Shown: in pieces, positions 22,846 through 34,102 of the stretch
How the letters are laid out: each line of letters starts with the position of its first letter
Position numbering within the stretch: the first letter of the stretch is position 1
Origin: Neostapfia colusana
Lineage: Eukaryota > Streptophyta > Magnoliopsida > Poales > Poaceae
DNA: 64,000 bases
Assembly (NCBI GenBank): GCA_030760725.1
Contig: JASWHV010000004.1
Coordinates: 57,813,136-57,877,135, forward strand
Direction: 5' to 3'
Translations under genes and position numbers: made by a program
Notes under the pieces: generated by a model
What the model saw: the letters and a program-made list of their open reading frames with translations, nothing else
Database searches by the model: none
What the model was told of the DNA's origin: nothing

Positions 22846-23837
22846 ATCTCCCCCTTGATGAATGCATTGGCAACACCACTTAAAATCTGAACATTGGCTT
22901 ATTCACATGAAAAGTTTTGAAAACAATTTTTCCCCTTTGTAAATCAGAAATAAAATGAGAAGAAATACAAAAATACCAAAAATTCTCCCCCTGAGAAGAA
23001 TCGTGCCAAAACACTTGTAAATGTGTGCAATGTGTGATCAATTTCTCCCCCTTTGGCAATGTATTCAGCAAGGTACAAAAGAGACATTTTAATTTGTTAT
23101 GAGCACATTATAACATATACATATAAAACAAATCTCATCCAAATCATACTATCAAGTAACTTACACTATCACATCAATGAGACATAGAGTAGTGTAAGCC
23201 ATGCTACAGATCAAGTGCAATTTTCAATTTAAGCAAGTCATGATCTCACAAACTTAACTATTTCAAGACCTGAAAACATGACACTTGTTGCTGCATTTTA
23301 TTTATCATTTAAAGCACAAATTTTGATCTTATGACAATTGCAAGAGATTATATGCAGCATCAGCCTTATTCTAACCAACCAAGCCAAGCCTATGTCATTT
23401 AACAGTCAGAAGCTTAAGGACATGGTTTTAGTCATACACAACTCCTTTCAAGTTCATATCTAAGTGCAATGATAAGCCATCTCAAAAGAAGAAGTGTGAT
23501 GCATGCATATTCTCTTGATCTTTTCTCAATTTTTTATTTGAACATAAAAACTCAACATGTGAGTTGATTACTTGATTAATTCTTTATGATTAAAAGCACT
23601 TGTGAGCATGCAACAAGTTCAAAACAGCAAGAAAGTTCGACCATGACTAGATTTAGTGTAAGTAATTATTCCAATTACTAGACATGGTAAAAACTACAAA
23701 ATGTATAGCACGAGTAATGTAGTAAGAACTTTCAGCATGAAAAAGGAATCACAAAGTCATATATGCATGAAATACTATGCTCATATTATTTTAATTTCAG
23801 ATTCACACATAGACTTCCCAAGTTTCAAAATTCTCCC
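22846..23837 (-). other. Copia region between RNase H and 3' LTR, several polypurine tracts
   Basis: About 1 kb, AT-rich, no convincing open frame, and no envelope-like ORF of the kind some SIRE relatives carry. On the minus strand AAGGGGGAGAT lies directly at the LTR edge (22846-22856), and similar runs lie at about 22984-22990 (CAGGGGGAGAA) and 23043-23052 (AAAGGGGGAGAAA). The edge copy is the likely plus-strand primer. Confidence 0.75.
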
Positions 23838-24960
23838 TCAATTTAAGCCATGAGGATGCATAACCCCTATTTCACTACGAATGTAACAAAAACGAGTGAA
23901 ATCCAAAGGTTTTCTAAAAATGTCAGCCAATTGTTGTTCGGTATCTACATGGTGAAGCACAATGTTCCCTTTTTCGACATTATCACGGAGAAAGTGATAC
24001 CTAATGTCAATGTGCTTAGTTCTCGAATGTTGCAAGGGGTTTTTAGCAATGCAAATGGCACTAGTGTTATCACAAAATAGTGCAACACTATCTAGATCAA
24101 CCCCATAGTCCTTAAGTGTTTGAACAATCCAAAGAATTTGTGAGCAAGCACTAGCAGCAGCTACATATTCAGATTCGGCTGTGGATTGTGCAACTGAACT
24201 TTGTTTTCTAGAGGACCAGACAACAAGTGAATTACCAAGTAAATGAAAAGCACCAGAAGTACTTTTCCTATTAATCCTACAACCCTCAAAATCAGCATCG
24301 GAAAAAGCTTTCAAAGTAACGGTTGAGGAAGAAGGAAGAAAAATGCAAAATTCTTGAGTTCCATGTAAGTACCTGAGAATCCTTTTGACGGCTTGACGAT
24401 GTGAAGCACGTGGGGAGGCTTGAAACCATGCACAAAGACATACGCTAAATTGTATGTCCGGTCTTGATGCCATGAGATACAAAAGTGATCCGATCATGCT
24501 TCTATATTGTTTTTGATCAACGGGATCACAATCTTCGTCAAGTTCAAGTGTTGTTGCTGTTCCCATTTGTGTCCGAAGAGGCTTGCTTTTGTCCATGTTG
24601 AAGCGCCTTAGGAGATATTTTGTATACTTTGTTTGATGCACAAAGGTACCCTCCTTGGTTTGCTCGATTTGCAGCCCCAAAAAGTACGTGAGTTCTCCCA
24701 TCATACTCATCTCGAATTCTGAACTCATCATTGCTGAAAACTTGGACACAAGATCATGAGAAGCACAACCAAAGATAATATCATCCACATACACTTGAAC
24801 GAATAATGAGTCATTGTCATGCTTAAGCACAAAAAGAGTTTTATCAACCTTGCCCATGGTAAACCCCTTTTTAAGTAAGAATGTTTTTAACCTATCATAC
24901 CATGCTCTAGGGGCTCGTTTGAGACCGTACAAGGCTTTGGACAGTTTGTAAACATGATTG
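23838..24960 (-). pseudogene. pol: Copia RT C-terminal part and RNase H
   Basis: Open minus frame of 364 codons (24932-23838). It begins MYGLKRAPRAWYDRL, has the intact catalytic motif VYVDDIIFG at about 24793-24767, then GSLLYLMASRPDI and RYLHGTQ. RNase H follows with FSDADFEGCRINRKSTSG, STAESEYVAA, CDNTSAI and HIDIRYHFLRD, ending IGVMHPHGLN then stop. RT and RNase H make the cDNA inside particles. This frame is separated from the N-terminal RT by a frameshift near 24965. Confidence 0.92.
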
Positions 24961-25690
24961 GGAAATTTGGATTTTCAAAACCAGGAGGTTGTTTGACATA
25001 AACCTTCTCATCTATGTAGCCATTAAGAAAAGCACTTTTAATATCCATTTGATATAGCTTAAAACCTTTAGATGCAGCAAAAGCTAACAAAATTCTTATG
25101 GCTTCTAATCTAGCAACAGGAGCAAAAGTTTCATCAAAATCTAGACCTTCAACTTGTGTGAAACCTTGAGCAACCAACCTAGCCTTATTCCTAACCACAA
25201 CCCCATCCTTACTTTGTTTATTTTTAAACACCCATTTAGTTCCAATTAAAGCGTGACCTTGAGGTAGAGGTACAAGTTTCCAAACATTATTTCTTTCAAA
25301 AATTTCTAACTCTTCTTGCATGGTAATAATCCAAGATTCATTAGTGAGTGCGTGTGATATATCTTTGGGTTCAAAAGAAGCAACAAAAGCAGAATGAGCA
25401 TGAGAATTGGGGTCGAAAAACCTGGATCTTGTAACTCGTTCATGCAAGCTTCCAATAATTTGTTGTGGAGGATGACTTTTGAGAATCCGGAGGGGAGTGG
25501 ACACTTCACAAGCTTCTTCTTCTTCAAGTTCATCACAAATAGATGAGCTTGTGACGTGAGGAGGATCTGGACCAGCAATGGTGGTCGTCGGTGCTGGCTG
25601 TGAATCAAGATCAAGAGCTGGAACAATGTCATTAGCTGCTGAATTTTCAGGCAGCAGCACCACTTCTTCCTCTTCTTCAACGAAAATACT
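24961..25690 (-). pseudogene. pol: Copia pol linker and RT N-terminal part
   Basis: The minus frame contains an acidic linker (VEEEEEVVLLPENSA), then SHALTNESWIITMQEELEIF and the RT N-terminal motifs NVWKLVPLPQG, GTKWVFKNK, RLVAQGFTQ, LDFDETFAPVARLEAI and YQMDIKSAFLNGYIDEKVYV. The frame shifts just after PPGFENPNFP. A second frameshift near 25690 separates it from the integrase end. Confidence 0.88.
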
Positions 25691-26345
25691 CTCCCCCCTG
25701 CGGATACGGATCTGGTCCTGCAATATTTGAACTAGTACCTGGGCTAGATTCATCGAAAGAAACCTCACAAGTCTCCACAATTTTATTAGTATCAAGTAAA
25801 AGCACACGGTAGCCTCTAGTATGAGATGGATAACCAAGAAACATGCCATCAACAGATCTAGCTTCAAATTTATCAAGATTACCATGTTTCTTAACAAAGC
25901 ATTTGCAACCAAAGACCCTAAAGTGTGTGACACTAGGCCTATGTCCAAACCTGAGCTCATATGGTGTTTTACCTAGCTTAGCACGCAAGAAAACACGGTT
26001 TGAGACATAACAAGCGGTTGCAATTGCATCAGCCAAAAATTTCCTAGGAGTTTGATATTCATCAAGCATAGTCCTAGCCATCTCAACTAAGGTTCTGTTC
26101 TTTCTCTCTACAACACCTTTTTGTTGAGGTACATATGGTGAAGAAAATTGATGATCTATTGCATTTTCAGCACAAAAGTGATCAAACGATTGATTTTTAA
26201 ATTCGGTTCCATTATCACTTCTAATTGCTCTTAAAGATCCTGGGTGATCAATTGATAATCTAAAAAATAAAGTTCTAAAGTGACTAAAAGCTTCATTCTT
26301 ACATCCATAAAGTAAACCCAAGAGTATCTAGAATAGTCATCAACA
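25690..26345 (-). pseudogene. pol: Copia integrase catalytic core and C-terminal part
   Basis: The open minus frame has IRSDNGTEFKNQSF (second catalytic Asp), YVPQQKGVVERKNRTLVE (catalytic Glu), FGHRPSVTHFRVFGCKCFV and a GYPSHTRGYRVL end typical of copia integrase. The first Asp region (HLDTV) lies in the preceding frame, separated by a frameshift near 26350. Confidence 0.9.
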
Positions 26346-26995
26346 ATCACAAGAACATACCATTTACCTCCGAAGAATTGAACACGCGAATACGGTGTCA
26401 AGGTGTAAAAGTTGACCCGGTTCAGTTTTCATGGTCATTGTGAGAGGAGCATGTGAACCTGCAACCATCTTAGCATGTCTACAAGAAGAGCACACAATTT
26501 CTTTGTCCCCTTTAAGCTTAGACAGCCCACGTATGCGATCAAGAGCACTAACACGCATGAGATGATCAAAGCCTACGTGACCAAGTCTACGATGACAAAA
26601 ATATAAATCTTTGGAATCATTTGCAACTAGACATATATGGTTAGAGGAAGACATATCAAAATCAGCTTTAAAAACTCTTCCAAACCGAGACATGTTAAAG
26701 ATAAGCTCACTATTTGAACCTACAACTTTGCAGCAGTTTTTATTGAAAATAATTTCCAGATTTTCATCTAGCAATTGTGAAACAGAAAGCAAGTTGTATT
26801 TCAAATTTTTGACAAGTGCCACATCCTTCAAAGTGTAGTGATCTTTTACTCTAACCGAACCCTTAGCAATTATAGGAGTTGAGGAATTATCTGCAAAAGT
26901 AACATTCTCTACACGTGACACAAAAAGAGAGAGGAGAACCATTCTTTGTTACCGGTCATGTGGCGTGAGCAACCTGAATCCACAATCCAAATGTT
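26346..26995 (-). pseudogene. pol: Copia protease and integrase zinc-binding domain
   Basis: The protease active site WIVDSGCSRHMTGNKEWF lies at about 26988-26938; a T-run near 26925 then shifts the frame. The next frame has NVTFADNSSTP, the GAG-pre-integrase region and the HHCC zinc motif, CHRRLGHVGFDHLM and CSSCRHAKM (about 26598-26480). It ends shortly after the first integrase catalytic Asp. Confidence 0.88.
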
Positions 26996-27600
26996 CTCCT
27001 TCCTCAAGCGTGTAACCTACATAGAAGCACAATACGTCGATGACTCAATACTGGGGTTAGTTAAAAGGCATTTAGGAATCCAGTACTTTGAGGTGTTACT
27101 TGTGTAGCACGAAAATCAGTGGCTCCGGAGGCAAAAACAGAAGGTCCGGAGGCAAAAACTGAAGCTCCGGAGGCAAAAACTGAAGCTCCAGAGGTAAACT
27201 TTGAATATTTCTCTTCGTTGTCACTGTTGTGTTCTGCATCCTCTATACTTGATTTTGATTTGCCTGCCATGAAGCACAAGTTTGCCAGATCATCTTCATC
27301 TTCATCACTTCTAATGTCTACATCACTCGAGCCAAGTTCTTGAAGTGCGGTGATGAAACTGTTTATCATTTTGCGTCCTGTAAAACCCTTCTTTTTCTTG
27401 TTGGTGTTGCCAAAAGAGGACTTGACTTTATTCTGCTTTTCATCACGGTTATAAGGACTTGAAAGGTTAGGGCAATCTGTACGAAAGTGTCCTGTCTTAT
27501 CACATTCGAAGCATCATTGAGGTCCGGAGCTTCCTCTCCTTCTAGTTCTCACATTTTGCAATGCTTTTGAGAACCTAGTAGAAAGAAGTACTAGCTCCTC
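26996..27600 (-). pseudogene. gag: Copia gag C-terminal part: zinc knuckle and repeat linker
   Basis: The minus strand has a zinc knuckle CFECDKTGHFRTDCP at about 27512-27468 (CX2CX4HX4C), directly preceded by an in-frame TGA. Downstream is an acidic Ser-rich block (RSDEDEDDLANLCFMAG) and then a seven-residue repeat ASGASVF (27119-27201). The knuckle binds element RNA during packaging. Confidence 0.82.
27119..27201 (-). repeat. Four-copy 21-bp repeat in copia gag/pol linker
   Basis: The unit GGTCCGGAGGCAAAAACTGAA, with small changes, repeats in frame and encodes ASG(A/P)SVF. A multiple-of-three unit keeps the reading frame whatever the copy number. Confidence 0.85.
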
Positions 27601-27618
27601 CTCTGGAAACTCCTCAAT

Positions 27619-28260
27619 CTATTCCAGGGATAGTGAAGACAGCAAAGCAAGTCTATTGCTAGATGATTGGCCGGAGCTAGGCATATCACGTTGTGAGACA
27701 AATGCAATAGTCTTATTTGGGTTCTTACGTGATATAATATCAATTTCATGAGTTTTTAGCTTAGAATAAAGCACATCTAATGTAAGAGTACTCATGACAG
27801 TGGATTCACGTATGGATGTTACTTTCATCTCCCAAATTGACATGTCTAATGCACTTAGTAATTGCCTAGCATTTTCAGCATATAAAAAATTAACATTGAC
27901 GCTACGTAAGTTGCTGAGAATTTTATTAAAGCGAGCAAAGAGGTCATCAATGGACTCACCGGGTTGCATCTCAAAGCGCATGTATTCTTTCTTGAACATA
28001 TCCTGTCTTACCTCCTTGATCGTGTTGGATCCTTCGTGGTAGTCACAAAGCGCTCTCCACACATCGTACGCCGATCGGAGGTGTGCAACACGGTCAAAGT
28101 CGCTCTGAGTTAGTCCTTGTATGATCAAGTTCCGAGCCTTGTTGTTGTTGTCGACATCTCTCATGTTCATAGTCGTGACTTGATCGTTTGAAGGCAAATC
28201 GTAAGGCTTGTACACCTTTTCCAATATTGCAAAGCCTTGCGCCTGGATGAAAGCTTCCAT
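27619..28260 (-). pseudogene. gag: Copia gag capsid domain (UBN2-like)
   Basis: Open minus frame of 213 codons from ATG 28260: MEAFIQAQGFAILEKVYKPY, then SAYDVWRALCDYHEG, FKKEYMRFEMQPGESIDDLF, and LLSALDMSIWEMKV. This is the plant copia Gag domain (UBN2 family) that builds the particle shell. An upstream start in frame is not seen. The frame ends before the zinc knuckle, so gag is split. Confidence 0.88.
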
Positions 28261-28369
28261 GCGTGCCTTCCAAACCTAAAAGTCAATACCACTAAACACA
28301 CAAGGTTTGGCGGAGTATTTCTCCATGATAATTAGTCAAAACACATGCAAATCACAAAGATAGAGCAAC

Positions 28370-28386
28370 CTGGCTCTGATACCAAT
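28370..28386 (-). other. Copia primer binding site
   Basis: The minus strand reads TTGGTATCAGAGCCAGG directly beside the 5' LTR, complementary to initiator-Met tRNA. Confidence 0.9.
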
Positions 28387-30067
28387 TATAAGATCGAAGT
28401 ACACGTGTAAAGCTACCAGAGGGGGGTGAATGGTAGATAAAAACATTTCAGCGGAAGCAACAAAACACCCCTCAGCAGAAAACTGATCTGTTAAAGAAAC
28501 CGTGTGTGTGACTAATCTAAACGTGTTCAACTGTGACAAAACTAGTATATATTGTAGAGAATCAAGTCACGAAGACGTCACAACAAGAATCATGAAAATC
28601 CGTTGAGAGAAACTCAAGTTACGATCGAAAGATCGAACAAAGGTCAATCTGTCCTACACGAGAAAAACAGTTCTGGAATACTGCAAAGAAACTCGTGTAG
28701 ATCAGAAACAACAAAATCAATGACCGTGAAATTTTCACAGATGATATATAACCAAGTTGTTAAGACAACCCAAAAAGAATCACATCAATTGGATCTGTAA
28801 AACTCGAGTTATGATAAAACCACCGAAGCAAGGTAGTGCTGAACAGAAACTCGACGAGAAAAACTTGTCTGAAACAAGTCGGACGAAAAAGGCACAAAAG
28901 TTCCTTTAGAATACGAATTTTACTTATCAAAACACAAGAGGAACAGCGCCAAAGTCGTGCACCCACGAGCCTTGGTCTCCCTTTCTTATATAACCAGCCC
29001 TAAGGCCAACCCAATTCAATCTAGGACTCCTACTCCTACTTGAATTCAAACTGTAACTTTCCAATACTGCTCAAGACTCTTCTACAACAACTCAAATTCG
29101 TGACCCACACGAAATCCTATCATAACCAACTCAAAACTTTCCATATTTGAGTCAAACACGACTCAGACGCAGCCTGAGTCCATAACCTAGTCGGTTGGAC
29201 CTTTCCGACCAATTCTTTACGTCCACATCTCTTCATCACGCCTTGGAACCATGCAGCCACGTCCATGCACTCCTTGCACACGTGCAAACATCTTCCAACG
29301 ACGTCCAAGATACCTTCATATGCATTGTTCTTGATTCAAACATACTGCGCAACCTCCCGATCAACTCAACCACAATTCCTCCCGAACTTGGTTGTTGAAC
29401 CTCATCTTCTCACTAAGACTAGTTCAATGGATACCGTCACCAGCCATGTCTTGAACTCAAGCAACACCTGCACATGAATAAACAACCAATACTTCCGAGC
29501 ACAAGTCCACGACTTGACTCTAGTTAGTTTCGAAACTACAGCATCTTACGTGAGCACCTCACATAAGCATATTGTAAACCATAGCAAAATAATATCAGCC
29601 ATAACCACCAAAACACACCAAAAACTTAGTAAAATAATACTAAGGAAACTTTCCATAAGAGTAAAGCAAGTTCGAAACATTGCAAGTTAAAAGCAGAACC
29701 GTTGCAATGAAGCTCCGAACCATACCAAAGCTAACCGGACCTTGAACCGGAGCTTACCAAAGCTAGTCGGACCACGCCGGATCTTACTAAAGCTTAGTCG
29801 GACCTAGCACGGAACTTAACAAAGCTAGTCGGTCCGAGCACCGGAGCTAGCAAAAACAAGTCGGACCTAGCCAAAATAAGTCAGACCTAGACAAAGCAAG
29901 TCGGACATTACGTCGGACCTTGCCGGAGCTACCCAAAACAAGTCCGACCTATCGTCGGACCTTGCAGGAGCTCGGACCTAGAGTCGGACCTTGTTAAAAA
30001 GGTGTTTTGGTAGTATTCAAAACTTTTATCGTTAAAGCCAATGTATTCAGCACACATGGGTCTCACA
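28387..30067 (-). mobile_element. Copia 5' LTR (1681 bp)
   Basis: Pairs with 21138-22845. Its inner end reads TATAAGATC where the partner has TGTAGGATC, so the terminal dinucleotide is mutated. Ends CTCACA before GAGAG. Contains the GTCGGACCT array at 29715-29995 with an extra unit. Confidence 0.9.
29715..29995 (-). repeat. Degenerate GTCGGACCT array, copia 5' LTR
   Basis: Same array as 22520-22780, with about 40 bp more near 29920-29960 (TGCCGGAGCTACCCAAAACA). Confidence 0.85.
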
Positions 30068-30072
30068 GAGAG
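30068..30072. repeat. Copia target-site duplication, right (GAGAG)
   Basis: Pairs with 21133-21137. Confidence 0.9.
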
Positions 30073-30119
30073 AAATGTGTTTCTTGTTTGATTGCGGCTC
30101 TCTCATGTGCATTCGCGTA

Positions 30120-30256
30120 AGGTTCTCCACAACCTAAAAAAAAGGGCATACCCAGTGCTGAAAGCTCCCACACGTTGTGGGGTCTGGGGAAGGGAATTTC
30201 TAGGCAGCCTTCCACTTGCTTATTAGAAATTCAAATAATTAGGTTCTCCACAACCT
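30120..30256 (-). mobile_element. Au-like SINE 3' fragment between 16-bp direct repeats
   Basis: AGGTTCTCCACAACCT occurs at 30120-30135 and again at 30241-30256. Between them the minus strand carries GGCTGCCTAGAAATTCCC, TTCCCCAGACCCC, GTGGGAGCT and an end in GGGTATGCCCTTTTTTTT. This resembles the 3' end of Au-type tRNA-derived SINEs of flowering plants (from memory of the family). The tRNA-like 5' head with A and B boxes is absent, so it is 5'-truncated. Long target duplications fit LINE-type integration. Confidence 0.65.
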
Positions 30257-30294
30257 GCTGCTAAAAAATTGAAAGTAAGGTTCAAATAATTAGG

Positions 30295-33200
30295 TGTAAC
30301 ACCCCAAAATGTGTTAAAAATGTGAATTTAAATTTTTTGGACGTAATGCATGTGGAAAAAAATTGAAACTCAAACTGGAATTCAAATTTGAATCAAAACA
30401 GAAAAGGAAAAGGGAAAAAGAAAAAGAAAAACGGCCAATGGGCCAAAACCCACCTCAGCCGGCCCAGCAGCCCGCAGTTTCCTTCCCCCTCTCCCTCTCA
30501 CTGCCATGCAGGACCCACCTGTCGGCACCTTCGTCTCCAACCGCCACCGACCTTTTTCCGAGCTCCCGCGCCCGATCGCGCTTGCTCCTCCGGATCAGGC
30601 GCACGTACCCACGATATCCTGTTGTGTTCGGTCCCACACGATCCCAACCGACCCCCGCCACCCTCCTTAGCCCATTTAAACGCCAAGATCCGCCCCTTTT
30701 TTCCTCCCCGATCGACTCGCTTCAGTACCGGTGAGACCGAGACCCTCTCTGCCGTTTTCTCCCAACCTTCGCCTGATTTCTCTGATCTAACGGGTTTGTC
30801 ACGTTCCACCGCCGCCAGAGATCCCTGCGGGTGAACGAAACGACGTGTATTGCGCTCCAACAGTCGCTCCGACGAGCACCGAGTGCCATTTCCGGACTTC
30901 GACGCCACCGACCGACTTCCAGGGCCTCCGAGTGCAGGAAAATCCATAGGTAAGCTTCTCCTACCCCTCCGCAGCTTATCCGTGCAAAAAGATGCAAGTT
31001 CTAACGCATAGCGGCAAAAACCGAGGCCGCGCCGGCGAGATCGCCGCCCCCCGCCGCCGCGCGCGGGGGCTGGCTCCGGCCAGGGCGACGTGGCCCCCTG
31101 TGGCCCGTCCGTTTTAAATCGTGCTGTCGCGAATAGATTTAACCCGTACCACTTCGCGATCTAATTTCAGCCCTCCGTTTTAAATCCAAAGGCCCACATC
31201 AGCCCCGCATTATAAAGGCTGGGAATCTTACGCGCTACCCCCTGGGGATCTCGGAAAACACGAGCTAGGCCCAGAAACTTCTGATCTAGCCCCTGGACCC
31301 TCAGGAATTCATGTAAATTCATTTAAAAATCAGTTTTAGCCCCTGGACTTAGTAAGAATTAGGAAGACCTCCCTGTTTTGCACACTTAGGCCCCTGAAAA
31401 TTTAGAAAATGAGAAATGGGGCCCCACTGCAGTGTGAATTTGCACATCAGCCGCTAAGGGTTATTAATTTCAGGAAATTGAATATGTGAATAGGATTTAA
31501 ATTTAAACATAGGTGTAGGTTCAGTTGAATTATTCTAACCCTGTTGAAAATTGGTAGAACAATCTGAGGTCTGAATTTAGAGGGGAAATAAACTTTTAAA
31601 CCAAATGAGATTGCTGTTTTGTAATTTATCTCTGAAATATACCCTTTAAGCAGAAAACAAATTTAAATATGTGGAAAAATGAATCTAAATAACCAAAAAG
31701 GGGTAGGGAAAATTTATAAAGGTTCTGTTTAGGTAATTGGAACAGTAGAAAGTTTTGTATGAATTTAGGTTGCTGTTTTATTGCTGGAAATTAATTTTTA
31801 GGCTAGAAAATAATTCTGAAAATGGGTAAAAATAAATTTAAATTGATCCCCATCAGAGAGGAAGTCAAAATATATTTTATTGGACATTTTAGATCAGTAC
31901 ATGTTATGTTTAGGTGATATATTGTGCTATTTTAGTATTAAAGATTACTTTTAGGTATGGAAAATAAATCTGAAAATATAGGAAAATAGGTATACCTAAT
32001 TAGAAAATGTCAAGTGAGGTCCCCAAATCCAAAACTTCAAATTAAGATTTTATAGAAGATCTGAAAACCTATTTGGAGTAGGAAATTATCTTTCAAGCAA
32101 ATTTTGTGGCTAAGAAGTGTATTATCTAATATAGAGAATTTGTTCAAATTAGAATTTCATATATAGTGTGCACTTAGAAATATGAATATTATAGTTAGAA
32201 ATAATATATATGTTTAAAAGTGCTTGTATGTCTAGAATAAACATATCAAGGGTAAACACAACACTTAAATATGTGAATGACTTTCATATGTATGTATGTG
32301 TGGTTGCATGAGTGGAAATGTGGACTATGGCTTATGGAATGTTGTTTTCTTTTGCTATGTATGTATTGGCATGAGTAGAAGCAGCCCCAGAGCAGGTTCT
32401 CACCTTTCAAGATCAAGACTTTCCATTCCCGGAGCAGCAGGAAGAAGGCAAGTGTACTTGACCACTTTGATCCTATACTAGGAGGTGTAGTTAGAATTTA
32501 ATTGCATTGTCAGTTTGGAATACGATAACCATGCTAGGAAGTTTCCCTAGATTTTCCTTATCGTGCTTCCTTGTAGCCTGGTTTGGGAGTTAATTTATTA
32601 TGTCATTCATTCATACTACTTATGCTTAGCCATGCTTAGAATGGGATAAATGGGATATGAGATCATCAACTCGTTTACTTTACCCTTGAATGAGATATTA
32701 TGAATTATGTAGAGGTAGGGATCGAGGCAAGTTGGATGCTTTGGTTGGTGCTGATTGCACGAGACTCGGGTTTGTGTTTAGTGCTTGCTTGGATCCTGAG
32801 GACCGGTTCATGGAGCATGTAACCTGGCTTTACCGTGCCAACCACATGCTGAGATGGGACAGCTTGGCCAATTAATTAGGTGCATCTCCGGCGTAGTATG
32901 GGTGTATTGGATGGTGCGAGGAATAGGTGTCAGCTGGACTACCATATGAACCACAAGGCCCAAGACGGGGCCACTGCAGCGGGGTTGGAGCCTCTTGTAT
33001 GCTGTTAGGGGTGAAACCTCAGTGGGCCCACACTCATCGGAAATCCCTTTGTAAAGGCCTCGTAGTGATCTCCTGGCTACACTCCCTGGAAGTGTGAATG
33101 TGGTTCGCGACCACTGGCATAATGGAGGTTCTTTTAGTCCACCCGGCAACGGGGGATGAAATCACTACATGTGGGTATAATGGTGCAAACTCTGCAAAGT

Positions 33201-33854
33201 CAAAACTGTCATGAAAGCCGTGCTCACGGTCAAGAGCGGCTTGGACTTATTCATGATTAGAGAATGATGAATTGGCTGTTGAGGATGTTAAGTGGGGAGC
33301 TTAACATTGGGAATGATGTTATGGTTACATTGATATTGATGATGGTTTAGGGGAATTGGGACCATTTCACCTACGTAGTAATGTAGGTGCTTAATAAGCT
33401 AAGGTGATAGGCATTGGTTGCGTAGTGCTTTAACCATGAGTTCAGCCTTTCCTTGTTCTAGCCATGCATGACATAACTTTCCCACACTTGCTGAGTACCA
33501 ACGGTACTCAACATTGCTTTTCTGTTGGTTTAAATTGCTGCTCAGGCCAAGGGAATGACATGGTGTTCAATGACCAAGACTTCGGACCCGAAGAAGGATT
33601 CTAGGTTCACAAAGTCCCCCGGGCAACGCCTGTGATGAAGCCCACAAGACTTATCTTCCGCTGTTGTTCTATTTACATGTTATGAACATATTATCGTCCA
33701 TCGAGACGTTATGCTATGTAAGACTTATTTATATTCGAACACTTGGCTTGTAATATAATGATGCTTCACTATTTGTCGTCACATGTATGAGAAAATGATC
33801 ATGGCATACATGTGGGAGTCACTCGGTCGTTCTTCGGATAAACCGGGTGTGACA
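30295..33854 (+). mobile_element. 5' LTR of element E (3560 bp)
   Basis: Begins TGTAACACCCCAAAATG and ends CCGGGTGTGACA before the primer site. Element D LTRs have the same ends (TGTAACACCCC, GGGTGTGACA). The first 700 bp are GC-rich with several open frames of low complexity. The middle is AT-rich. The block 32808-33149 is strongly conserved with D and contains an antisense frame of 113 codons. Confidence 0.88.
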
Positions 33855-33858
33855 GAAT

Positions 33859-33871
33859 TGGTATCAAAGCC
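33859..33871 (+). other. Primer binding site of element E
   Basis: TGGTATCAAAGCC starts five bases after the LTR end. It differs by one base from the Met-tRNA site TGGTATCAGAGCC of element D. Confidence 0.85.
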
Positions 33872-33898
33872 AGGTTGCCTGTAGGAATGTGGACCTAG

Positions 33899-34102
33899 GT
33901 AGAAATGGACGTATTTAAGGACCCTATATTCTTCAAAAACTATTTTACAAAAGGTGTGGGGTGAAAGTGTTATTTAAGGGTGTCACTTTATTGTATTTGC
34001 TTATCTTGCCTCAACTTTTATTCAAAATAAAGTAATTACTTGATTATTATCTAACTTGAATTTTAATGTTTCTAACTTGATTTTAAATATTTTATGTTTT
34101 AG
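33899..34102 (+). promoter_or_regulatory. Predicted leader intron ending at the ORF0 start (204 bp)
   Basis: Donor-like CCTAG/GTAGAAATGG at 33899; the body is AT-rich; CTAAC branch-like sites lie at 34051-34055 and 34072-34076; the acceptor-like TTTTATGTTTTAG ends at 34102, immediately before the ORF0 ATG. The second branch A is about 27 nt from the AG, a normal distance. Element D has the same donor, branch and acceptor around a 170-bp segment. Splicing is inferred. Confidence 0.6.

Larger units (their letters stand above)
21138..30067 (-). mobile_element. Full-length Ty1/copia element, SIRE/Maximus-like
   Basis: 8930 bp with two LTRs, TG...CA outer ends, a 5-bp target duplication, a Met-tRNA primer site and polypurine tracts. 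On the minus strand the order is gag, protease, integrase, RT, RNase H, which is copia order. RT wording (YQMDIKSAFLNG, YVKQPPGFE, SEFEMSMMGELTYFLGLQI) and the C-terminal HIDIRYHFLRD fit the SIRE/Maximus lineage. The reading frame is broken by a TGA before the zinc knuckle and by frameshifts near 26925, 26350, 25690 and 24965, so it is not autonomous. About 13 substitutions in the first 230 aligned LTR bases suggest an insertion older than C and D. Confidence 0.9.

Noticed and set aside
22846..23837. Possible envelope-like ORF after copia RNase H
   Set aside because: No long open frame on the sense strand; only short frames.
30363..30834. Two overlapping GC-rich frames at the E LTR start
   Set aside because: Low-complexity Lys/Glu then Pro/Ser composition in U3; no relative in D beyond nucleotide similarity.
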